From Sulfitobacter dubius (GTDB lineage Bacteria; Pseudomonadota; Alphaproteobacteria; Rhodobacterales; Rhodobacteraceae): a stretch of 64,000 bases of DNA. The DNA lies in assembly GCF_900113435.1 (NCBI RefSeq), contig NZ_FOPG01000001.1, forward strand, positions 372,001 to 436,000, in the 5' to 3' direction. A model generated the notes under the pieces. That model made no database searches, was not told the DNA's origin, and saw only the letters and a program-made list of their open reading frames with translations. Within the stretch, counting starts at the first letter, position 1; each line of letters opens with the position of its first letter. Both the position numbers and the translations under genes were made by a program. This document shows, in pieces, positions 57,421 to 64,000 of the stretch.

Positions 57421-58449
57421 ATGACCCAGAACATCGCCATTCTTGGCGCCTCCGGCTATACCGGGGCAGAACTCATCCGGCTGATTGCTGGCCATTCTTC
57501 GATGAAGATCACCGCTTTGGGGGCGAACTCCAAGGCGGGACAGACCATGGCGGAGGTCTTTCCGCATCTGCGCCATCTTGATCTGCCCACATTGGTCACG
57601 ATCGAAGAAATCGACTTTTCCCAGATTGATCTGTGTTTCTGCGCGCTGCCGCATAAGACCAGCCAAGAGGTCATCGCGGCACTGCCCAAAGATCTAAAGA
57701 TCGTCGACCTTTCCGCCGATTTCCGCCTGCGCGACCCCGAGGATTATGCCAAATGGTACGGCAACAAACACGCGGCTGTCGATGTGCAGAAAGAGGCGGT
57801 GTATGGGCTCACCGAATTCTACCGCGCGGAAATCGCCGCCGCGCGTCTGGTGGCGGGGACGGGCTGCAACGCGGCCACGGGGCAATTTGCCCTGCGTCCA
57901 CTTATCGCCGCGGGGGTGATTGATCTGGACGATATCATCCTCGACCTGAAATGCGCGGTCTCGGGCGCAGGGCGCTCGTTGAAAGAGAACCTGCTGCATG
58001 CGGAATTGAGCGAGGGCTATCACGCCTATGCGCTTGGCAGCACGCACCGCCATTTGGGGGAGTTCGATCAGGAATTCTCGGCCATTGCCGGGCGGCCCGT
58101 GCAGGTGCAATTCACCCCGCATCTCGTGCCTGCGAACCGTGGTATCTTGGCCACCTGCTATGTCAAAGGGGATGCACAGATCATCCATGAGACGATGCAG
58201 AAAGCCTATGCAGATGAGCCTTTTATCGAGGTGCTGCCCTTCGGCGAAGCGCCCAGCACCCGGCACATTCGCGGCTCGAACTTCTGCCATATCGGCGTGG
58301 TCGCTGACCGTCAGACCGGGCGGGCGACGGTGGTCGCGGCGCTCGATAACCTGACCAAAGGCTCCAGTGGGCAGGCGTTGCAGAACGCGAATCTGATGCT
58401 GGGTCTGCCGGAAACCGAGGGGCTGATGATGGCCCCGCTCTTCCCATGA
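57421..58449 (+). CDS. argC: N-acetyl-gamma-glutamyl-phosphate reductase
   Basis: This 342-residue enzyme of arginine synthesis reduces N-acetylglutamyl phosphate to the semialdehyde with NADPH. The dinucleotide fold starts [20 protein letters not shown]. The catalytic cysteine region reads [18 protein letters not shown], in place of the common PGCYPT; the Cys itself is kept. The HRH-containing segment [11 protein letters not shown] and [20 protein letters not shown] follow. Its stop overlaps the ccmE start (ATGA). Confidence 0.93.
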   Translation: MTQNIAILGASGYTGAELIRLIAGHSSMKITALGANSKAGQTMAEVFPHLRHLDLPTLVTIEEIDFSQIDLCFCALPHKTSQEVIAALPKDLKIVDLSADFRLRDPEDYAKWYGNKHAAVDVQKEAVYGLTEFYRAEIAAARLVAGTGCNAATGQFALRPLIAAGVIDLDDIILDLKCAVSGAGRSLKENLLHAELSEGYHAYALGSTHRHLGEFDQEFSAIAGRPVQVQFTPHLVPANRGILATCYVKGDAQIIHETMQKAYADEPFIEVLPFGEAPSTRHIRGSNFCHIGVVADRQTGRATVVAALDNLTKGSSGQALQNANLMLGLPETEGLMMAPLFP

Positions 58450-58889
58450 AGAGCCTCAAGAAACAGCGCCGGATCCAGATTATCGCGGTGGCGGCGGTGG
58501 CCTTGGTGCTGTCCACCGCCTTGATCGGCTATGCCCTGCGCGACGGGATCAACTATTTCCGCGCGCCGAGCCAAGTGATTGCCGAACCGCCCGGCCCGGC
58601 AGAGGTGTTTCGCATCGGCGGGTTGGTCGAAGAAGGGTCGCTGAAACGCGGGCAGGGCGAGGCGATTCGCTTTGCCGTGACCGATGGTGGGGCGACAGTG
58701 CCAGTTGTTTTCACAGGCGTTTTGCCGGATCTCTTTGAAGAGAACCAAGGCATGGTCGGCACCGGGCGTTATGTCGACGGGGTTTTTGAGGCCTCTGAAA
58801 TCCTTGCGAAACATGACGAAACCTACATGCCTAAGGAAGTGACGGACGCGCTGAAAGAGCAGGGCGTTTACCGCGAGCCAGAAGGCTGA
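58446..58889 (+). CDS. ccmE: cytochrome c maturation heme chaperone CcmE
   Basis: This 147-residue protein has one N-terminal membrane anchor ([20 protein letters not shown]) and a periplasmic beta-barrel. [16 protein letters not shown] is the barrel start and [12 protein letters not shown] holds the His that binds heme covalently, near residue 122. CcmE carries heme from the CcmABCD complex to CcmF. The ATG overlaps the argC stop. It is followed by the endolysin/holin cassette, and ccmF resumes after it. Confidence 0.93.
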   Translation: MKSLKKQRRIQIIAVAAVALVLSTALIGYALRDGINYFRAPSQVIAEPPGPAEVFRIGGLVEEGSLKRGQGEAIRFAVTDGGATVPVVFTGVLPDLFEENQGMVGTGRYVDGVFEASEILAKHDETYMPKEVTDALKEQGVYREPEG

Positions 58890-58920
58890 CACGCGCAACG
58901 CGCGGAGGCATGAACCTGCG

Positions 58921-58926
58921 TTAACC
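58921..58926 (+). promoter_or_regulatory. possible CtrA half-site upstream of the endolysin gene
   Basis: TTAACC lies 49 bases before the endolysin ATG. CtrA sites contain TTAA half-sites, and gene-transfer-agent lysis genes are CtrA-dependent in Rhodobacter, but a six-base match is weak evidence. Confidence 0.2.
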
Positions 58927-58969
58927 CATCCGGCCGAGCCTGTTTACACCCAAGACAGGAGAGCCCGCG

Positions 58970-59581
58970 ATGCAGACTGTTCGAGAGATCGCCAGCGCCA
59001 TCGTCGCCCGAGAGGGCGGCTTTGTGAATGACCCCGATGACCCCGGCGGGGCGACGAAATTCGGGGTGACGATCCATACCATGCGCCGATTGGGGCTGGA
59101 CCTGACCGGCGATGGGGCGGTCAATGTGGCCGACGTACGCCGCCTTAGCCGCGCGCAGGCGGTGGATATCTTTGTCAGACATTACTTCAACGCTCCGCGC
59201 ATCGCGGAATTGCCCGGGCCGTTGCAGCCGAGCGTTTTTGACATGTATGTCAATGCGGGCAGCAGTGCGGTGAAGATCCTGCAAAGCTTGCTGCGCGAGA
59301 TGGGGCAGGAGATCGCGGTTGACGGGGCCATCGGGCCGCAAACGATCCGCGCCGCCCAAGCCGCATGGCAGGCCGCACCCGATCATCTGGTCGACGCCTA
59401 CGGCATCGCGCGGCGCAACTACTACTTTCGTCTCGCCGACCGTCGCCCCGCCAGCCGCAAATACGCGCGCAGCCGGGCAGGCGGCAAGGGCGGCTGGATT
59501 CGCCGCGCGGAGGAATTCATCGCGCCGCGGTATCACATGAGCGACGCCGATTTCGAACGGAGGGTGGCACAATGGGGCTAA
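58970..59581 (+). CDS. GH108 endolysin with peptidoglycan-binding domain (gene-transfer-agent type)
   Basis: This 203-residue protein starts with the GH108 lysozyme motif ASAIVAREGGFVNDPDDPGG, where Glu of EGG is the catalytic residue, followed by a PG_binding_3 type domain (MYVNAGSSAVKILQSLLREM). It cleaves glycan strands from inside the cell once released by the holin. No signal peptide is seen. In Rhodobacter capsulatus such an endolysin and the following holin release the gene transfer agent from outside the main cluster. The gene overlaps the holin start by ten bases. Confidence 0.88.
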   Translation: MQTVREIASAIVAREGGFVNDPDDPGGATKFGVTIHTMRRLGLDLTGDGAVNVADVRRLSRAQAVDIFVRHYFNAPRIAELPGPLQPSVFDMYVNAGSSAVKILQSLLREMGQEIAVDGAIGPQTIRAAQAAWQAAPDHLVDAYGIARRNYYFRLADRRPASRKYARSRAGGKGGWIRRAEEFIAPRYHMSDADFERRVAQWG

Positions 59582-60147
59582 TCGAACGAATCTTCACGAC
59601 CGTCTTCGGCGGCGAGCGGAACGTCATCCGCGACACGGTCGAAGTGTTTCGCGAAAATGCCGAGGCCGGGGCGCAGCGCGCCCATACGGTGCAGGGCCAA
59701 GCGATGGCGCAATATGGGGCGGAATTCGCCCAAGCGCGGCAGGTTGGCTTTGACCGCTTCATGGATGGGGTCAACCGGCTGCCGCGCCCGATGCTGGCGC
59801 TCGGCACCCTCGGCCTTTTCGTCACCGCCATGGTCAATCCGCTGTGGTTCGCCGAACGGATGCAGGGGATTGCCTTGGTGCCCGAACCGCTTTGGTGGTT
59901 GTTGGGGGTAATCGTCTCTTTCTATTTTGGTGCGCGGCAGCAGGTGAAATCGCAAGAGTTTCAGCGTGCGATCGTCGGCACCATCGCACGGGTGCCGCAG
60001 GTGGTCGAGAATATCGAAGCCTTGCGCGAGATGCGCGCTGACAGCCCCCAGGCGGCCGACACCGGTGCCGACAGCCGTCTGGCCCTCGCCGCGGTAGAAC
60101 CTTCAGGCAATCCGGCCTTAGACGCATGGCGCCGGAGCCGCGCCTGA
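59572..60147 (+). CDS. holin, three-helix family formerly DUF3154 (gene-transfer-agent type)
   Basis: This 191-residue protein has the family N-terminus GLIERIFTTVFGGERNVIRD, an amphipathic helix, then two clear membrane segments (ALGTLGLFVTAMVNPLWF and PLWWLLGVIVSFYFGARQ). The C-terminal tail is charged. It should form the membrane lesion that lets the endolysin act. The ATG at 59572 lies inside the endolysin end and follows GGAGGG. It is encoded directly with the endolysin, so the two act as a lysis cassette. Confidence 0.85.
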   Translation: MGLIERIFTTVFGGERNVIRDTVEVFRENAEAGAQRAHTVQGQAMAQYGAEFAQARQVGFDRFMDGVNRLPRPMLALGTLGLFVTAMVNPLWFAERMQGIALVPEPLWWLLGVIVSFYFGARQQVKSQEFQRAIVGTIARVPQVVENIEALREMRADSPQAADTGADSRLALAAVEPSGNPALDAWRRSRA

Positions 60148-60221
60148 CTGCGACCGATTGACCATATTTCACGTTTGATTTGCCATGGCTTAGGGAGCGC
60201 ACGCCCCCTATAGTCCGGCCC

Positions 60222-62186
60222 ATGATTACAGAGCTTGGACATTTCGCGCTGGTGCTCGCCTTTGGCGTGGCGCTGGTACAGATGGTGGTGCCGATGTGGG
60301 GCGCTTGGCGGGGCCGCGCGGGCTGGATGGCAGTGGCCGAACCGGCGGCGGCGGCGCAGTTTATCCTGATTGCACTGTCTTTTGGCGCACTGATGTGGGC
60401 CTTCATCACCTCGGATTTCAGCCTGCAATTGGTGGTGGCCAACAGCCATTCCGCCAAGCCGATGCTCTATAAAATCAGCGGTACATGGGGCAACCACGAA
60501 GGCTCTATGTTGCTTTGGGTGCTGATCGTGGCGCTCTTCGGGGCGATGGCTGCGTGGTTTGGCGGCAATCTGCCGCCGCGGTTGCGCGCGCGGGTGCTGT
60601 CGGTGCAGGCGGCGATTGGCGTGGCCTTTCTGGCTTTTATCCTCTTCACCTCCAACCCGTTCCTGCGCATGGACACGCCGCCCTTTGACGGCCAAGACCT
60701 GAACCCGCTGCTGCAAGACCCGGGCTTAGCCTTTCATCCACCATTCCTCTATCTCGGCTATGTTGGCCTCAGCATGGCGTTCAGCTTTGCCGTGGCAGCG
60801 CTGATCGAAGGGCGCGTTGATGCGGCTTGGGGTCGCTGGGTGCGGCCTTGGACGCTGGCGGCTTGGGTCTTTCTGACCATCGGCATCGCGCTTGGGTCTT
60901 GGTGGGCCTATTATGAGCTTGGCTGGGGCGGTTTCTGGTTCTGGGATCCGGTTGAGAACGCTTCATTTATGCCGTGGCTCTTGGCGGCGGCTCTGTTGCA
61001 TTCTGCTATCGTTGTGGAAAAGCGCGAGAGTTTGAAGAGCTGGACCATCCTTTTGGCGATCTTGGCCTTTGGGTTCTCGCTGATTGGGACGTTTATCGTG
61101 CGCTCCGGCCTGCTGACTTCCGTCCATGCCTTTGCCAATGACCCCGAGCGCGGGGTCTTTATTCTGGCCATTCTGGGCTTCTTCACCGGCGGGGCACTGG
61201 TGCTCTACTCGCTCCGCGCCTCCGCGCTTGAGGCCAAGGGCGTTTTTGGCCTGCTGAGCCGTGAGACAGCCCTCGTGGTGAACAACCTGCTGCTCGCGGT
61301 GGCTTGTTTCGTGGTCTTTGTTGGCACAATGTGGCCGCTGGTGGCCGAGATGTTCCTTGATCGCAAACTCAGCGTCGGGCCGCCGTTCTTTAACGCCGCG
61401 TTTACGCCTTTCATGGTAGCGCTTGGGCTGATCCTTCCTATTGGCTCTGCTATGCCGTGGAAACGGGCCAAGATTATGCGTGCAATCTATCCGCTGCGCT
61501 ATGTATTTGTGCTGGCGTTGGCGCTTGGGGGGCTGGCCTTTGCAATGCAATCTGGGCGGGGGCTGCTGGGGCCTGTGGGCATGTTCCTCGGCGCTTGGTT
61601 GATCATGGGCACGGTGGTTGATGTGATGCAACGTCTTGGCCGCGGGCCGGGCAAACTCGCACGCCTGCGTCGATTGCCGCGTGCTGATTGGGGCAAGGCC
61701 GCCGCACATGGGGGGCTGGGCATTACTATGGCCGGAATCGCGGGGCTGATGGCTTGGGCCGTGGATGACATCCGCGTGGCCCAAATCGACGAACCTTTCG
61801 AGGTGGGCAGCTATACGCTGACCCTGCACGATGTGAGTGAGGAGCGCGGACCGAACTATTTGACCACTATCGCCACCCTCTCGCTCGCGCAGGACGGCAA
61901 GGCAATTGCCACGCTTCAGCCAGAGAAACGTTTTTACCCCGTCGCCCAAATGCCCACGACCGAAGCGGCGATTGACTATAACCTCGCGCGCGATGTCTAT
62001 GTGGTGATCGGCGACGCGCAGGACGGCGGCGGTTGGGCCGTGCGGACCTATATCAAGCCGATGACCAATTGGATTTGGATCGGCTGTGCGCTGATGGCCC
62101 TTGGCGGGGCTTTGAGCCTAAGCGATCGACGTTTCCGTGTTGCGGCTGGCGCACGCAAGCAACCTGCGGGAGTGCCTGCGGAATGA
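60222..62186 (+). CDS. ccmF: cytochrome c heme lyase subunit CcmF
   Basis: This 654-residue polytopic membrane protein has the WWD domain WGGFWFWDPVENASFMPWL near residue 250, together with SGTWGNHEGSMLLWVLI and GLAFHPPFLYLGYVG. These carry the conserved Trp, Asn and His residues that bind heme from holo-CcmE. It attaches heme to apocytochromes with CcmH. The ATG at 60222 replaces the upstream in-frame ATG at 60180. Its stop overlaps the ccmH start (ATGA). Confidence 0.95.
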   Translation: MITELGHFALVLAFGVALVQMVVPMWGAWRGRAGWMAVAEPAAAAQFILIALSFGALMWAFITSDFSLQLVVANSHSAKPMLYKISGTWGNHEGSMLLWVLIVALFGAMAAWFGGNLPPRLRARVLSVQAAIGVAFLAFILFTSNPFLRMDTPPFDGQDLNPLLQDPGLAFHPPFLYLGYVGLSMAFSFAVAALIEGRVDAAWGRWVRPWTLAAWVFLTIGIALGSWWAYYELGWGGFWFWDPVENASFMPWLLAAALLHSAIVVEKRESLKSWTILLAILAFGFSLIGTFIVRSGLLTSVHAFANDPERGVFILAILGFFTGGALVLYSLRASALEAKGVFGLLSRETALVVNNLLLAVACFVVFVGTMWPLVAEMFLDRKLSVGPPFFNAAFTPFMVALGLILPIGSAMPWKRAKIMRAIYPLRYVFVLALALGGLAFAMQSGRGLLGPVGMFLGAWLIMGTVVDVMQRLGRGPGKLARLRRLPRADWGKAAAHGGLGITMAGIAGLMAWAVDDIRVAQIDEPFEVGSYTLTLHDVSEERGPNYLTTIATLSLAQDGKAIATLQPEKRFYPVAQMPTTEAAIDYNLARDVYVVIGDAQDGGGWAVRTYIKPMTNWIWIGCALMALGGALSLSDRRFRVAAGARKQPAGVPAE

Positions 62187-62635
62187 AGCGTTTGCTGTTG
62201 ATCCTGACCCTGTTGGCAAGCCCGCTTTGGGCGGTACAGCCCGACGAGGTGCTGGACGATCCCGCCTTGGAAGCCCGCGCGCGGGAGTTAAGCCAAGGAC
62301 TGAGATGCCTAGTCTGCCGAAACGAGAGCATTGATGAAAGCAACGCAAGCCTTGCCCGCGACCTGCGCATTCTTCTGCGGGAACGGCTGGTAGCGGGTGA
62401 CAGCAACGAAGAGGCCGTTGATTTCATCGTGTCGCGATATGGGGAATATGTACTTTTGAGCCCCCGCGCCACAGGGGCAAATTGGCTGCTTTGGGGGGCA
62501 GGGCCGCTGATGCTCTTGTTGGCCGGGGGGCTGGGAGCCGTCTATCTGCGCGGTCGTGCGCGCGGCAAAACCGCGAGCGAAGCGCCACTTTCACCCGAAG
62601 AAGAAGCCCGCCTGCGCGACATTCTCGACGGCTGA
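62183..62635 (+). CDS. ccmH: cytochrome c maturation protein CcmH (CcmL)
   Basis: This 150-residue protein has a signal/anchor, the thioredoxin-like motif LRCLVCRNESIDESNA with the CxxC pair near residue 44, and a C-terminal membrane helix (LLWGAGPLMLLLAGGLGAVYL) with a short acidic tail. It reduces the apocytochrome thiols before heme attachment. It is coupled to ccmF by ATGA overlap. Confidence 0.93.
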   Translation: MKRLLLILTLLASPLWAVQPDEVLDDPALEARARELSQGLRCLVCRNESIDESNASLARDLRILLRERLVAGDSNEEAVDFIVSRYGEYVLLSPRATGANWLLWGAGPLMLLLAGGLGAVYLRGRARGKTASEAPLSPEEEARLRDILDG

Positions 62636-62702
62636 CGCCCGGTTGTACTGGCAGTGGCACCTTCCTTTGATATGCTGCGGTCAAGCAATTGAGGATACCA
62701 AG

Positions 62703-63476
62703 ATGGACTATGAAACGATCACCTATGCGCTGACCGATGGTGTTGCGCTGATCACGCTGAACCGTGCTGACAAGATGAACGCGCTGACTACGCAGATGCG
62801 GGCTGAGTTGACCCATGCGGTGACCGAGGGTGGGCGTGAAGGGCGCGTGGTGGTCCTTACCGGAGCCGGGCGGGCCTTTTGTTCGGGGCAGGATCTGGCA
62901 GATCGAGCAGGCGGCGTGGCTGACCTAGAAAAAACTCTGCGCGAAGAATATGCGCCTCTGCTACGGGCCATCATTGATTGCCCCGTGCCAACGATTGCCG
63001 CTGTGAATGGCCCAGCCGCAGGGGCAGGCGCGAATATCGCGCTGGCGGCAGACGTCGTATTCGCCAGTGAGAGCGCTTATTTCATGCAGGCATTTATCCG
63101 TATTGGCCTGATCCCTGACGCGGGCGGCACCTATGCGCTGCCACGGCAGATGGGCATGGCCAAAGCCATGGGGGCCGCGCTTTTTGCCGATAAGATCACC
63201 GCGCAGCAGGCTGATGACTGGGGTATGATTTGGCAGGCGGTGCCGGATGCGGACTTTGATGCCCATTGGCGGGGCAAGGCAGCTCAATTGGCCGCCGGGC
63301 CAACAGCAGCCTATGCCGAAGCGAAAAAAGCAATCCGCGCTTCTTGGGACAATGGCTTGGAAGATCAGCTGTCGTTAGAGGCCGAAGCGCAGGGGCGTTG
63401 TGGTAAATCGCATGATTTCGCTGAAGGTGTCGCGGCCTTTACCCAGAAACGCAACCCAAAGTTTGAAGGTCGGTAA
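62703..63476 (+). CDS. enoyl-CoA hydratase/isomerase (PaaG-like)
   Basis: This 257-residue crotonase has LTGAGRAFCSGQDLADRAG, AAVNGPAAGAGANIALAADV and RIGLIPDAGGTYALPRQMG. The Asp in PDAGG and the missing second Glu fit the isomerase type found in phenylacetate degradation (PaaG) as well as ordinary enoyl-CoA hydratases. No paa genes are nearby, so the exact substrate is uncertain. The ATG at 62703 starts the family N-terminus; the frame is open upstream to 62556. It follows ccmH by 67 bases. Confidence 0.88.
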   Translation: MDYETITYALTDGVALITLNRADKMNALTTQMRAELTHAVTEGGREGRVVVLTGAGRAFCSGQDLADRAGGVADLEKTLREEYAPLLRAIIDCPVPTIAAVNGPAAGAGANIALAADVVFASESAYFMQAFIRIGLIPDAGGTYALPRQMGMAKAMGAALFADKITAQQADDWGMIWQAVPDADFDAHWRGKAAQLAAGPTAAYAEAKKAIRASWDNGLEDQLSLEAEAQGRCGKSHDFAEGVAAFTQKRNPKFEGR

Positions 63477-63479
63477 CCA

Positions 63480-63818
63480 CTAGCGCGAACGTTCGACCAA
63501 AAGGACATCATCAGCCGAGGGCGCCGGGCCACTGGCCCGCGCCACCACCGCCACGGCGACCCCATCCGCAAGCACCGTATGAACCGAGTTCGAGACCCGC
63601 GCTATGGTGATCTGTGGCGGGGTCTGACCCTTATCATAGACCACCGCGATCTGATCACAGTCATGCAGCGTGTCGGGCACCAGCGCGCCTTGCGGGCCGG
63701 GTACATCACTGGCCTTTGTCTGCGTCAGCCCGGTGGCGCAGTCCCAGCGAAGGCCTTTGGTCCGATCTGATGCGGTCATCGCGCGTTCCTTCGTCACGGC
63801 GTGCTGTAAAGCAGCCAT
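63480..63818 (-). CDS. small protein of unknown function
   Basis: This 112-residue soluble protein has no recognised domain. It contains LRWDCATGLTQTKA, an IAVVYDKGQTPPQITIARV segment, an Ala/Val-rich strand (GVAVAVVARASGPAP) and ends VLLVERSR. A start at 63779 is also possible (MTASDRTKGLRW). It is convergent with the hydratase gene, three bases away. Only two cysteines are present. Function unknown. Confidence 0.6.
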   Translation of the reverse strand: MAALQHAVTKERAMTASDRTKGLRWDCATGLTQTKASDVPGPQGALVPDTLHDCDQIAVVYDKGQTPPQITIARVSNSVHTVLADGVAVAVVARASGPAPSADDVLLVERSR

Positions 63819-64000
63819 AAACTTTCAATAATTCCGAGTGGGATCACGCCGAGATGCGGGAGCCCAGACTGTCCGAGGCACCGCCGCCATCACGCCTTTC
63901 CCACCCCGAAAAGACGTCTTGGTATCAAGCTAACTTTGATGTGGAAATCCCGTCAAGCACCTGGGGGCTATTGTCACGCGGCGAGAAACAGTGCCGCAAT
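63819..64000. other. right-edge region, no confident gene
   Basis: Nothing coding is secure here. On the leftward strand the last bases read ATTGCGGCACTGTTTCTCGC and then GCG TGA, an eight-residue hydrophobic tail (IAALFLAA) ending at 63974, which could be the end of a gene continuing beyond the window, but it is too short to tell. No tRNA was recognised. Confidence 0.4.

Noticed and set aside
63974-64000. Eight-residue leftward tail at the right edge as a partial gene
   Set aside because: Too short to separate from chance; kept only as a note.

Overview
The window looks like chromosomal DNA from an alphaproteobacterium of the order Rhodobacterales, roseobacter-like. Support comes from moderately high GC, a valine-degradation gene set, an infC with a non-AUG start, a GH108 endolysin plus three-helix holin of the kind used to release gene transfer agents, split cytochrome c maturation genes, and a purF-cvpA-radA-alr-dnaB neighbourhood. 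No rRNA, tRNA, CRISPR array, insertion sequence or obvious prophage was seen. The genus is not proven.

Left part (1-8.7 kb): a partial lysine-rich exported protein; a leftward valine-catabolism block (mmsA, a carboxylate-amine ligase, an acyl-CoA dehydrogenase, 3-hydroxyisobutyryl-CoA hydrolase, mmsB) with a divergent LysR gene; a CBS-domain protein and coaD. From 8.7 to 16.6 kb there is a central-carbon block: two GAPDH paralogues that differ at the cofactor-selecting position, a 47-residue membrane peptide between them, a DUF808 membrane protein, transketolase, a coiled-coil/ZapA cell-division pair, an MliC-like protein and rpiB. A bolA / small membrane protein / grxD operon follows.

From 17.7 to 23.6 kb lies a molybdenum hydroxylase operon: an XdhC-like factor, a molybdopterin-binding protein, then the small, large and medium subunits in form II order with the form II signature. 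Its likely maturation partners, a MoxR ATPase and a CoxE-type VWA protein, are 23 kb away at 46.3-48.5 kb. Between them are an acidic OmpA-family protein, infC, purF, cvpA, radA, alr, a rightward hydroxylase/hydrolase pair, a DsrE-like protein, dnaB, pyrE and pyrC. A tightly coupled five-gene leftward operon (46.1-40.4 kb) encodes three glycosyltransferases, a sulfotransferase and an FkbM methyltransferase. One of the glycosyltransferases is fused to what looks like a dead sulfotransferase domain.

Right part (48.7-64 kb): purL; a LysR gene divergent from a fused indolepyruvate ferredoxin oxidoreductase; a lysophospholipid-type acyltransferase; murI, argC and ccmE; the endolysin/holin cassette; ccmF and ccmH; an enoyl-CoA hydratase; and a small unknown gene.

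Points most worth a second look are the coupled glycosyltransferase/sulfotransferase operon with its pseudo-sulfotransferase fusion, the gene-transfer-agent-type lysis cassette inside the ccm genes, the AUC start of infC, tandem LacI-type operators before gap, paired operators between mmsA and its LysR gene, and a possible anti-Shine-Dalgarno small RNA next to purL.
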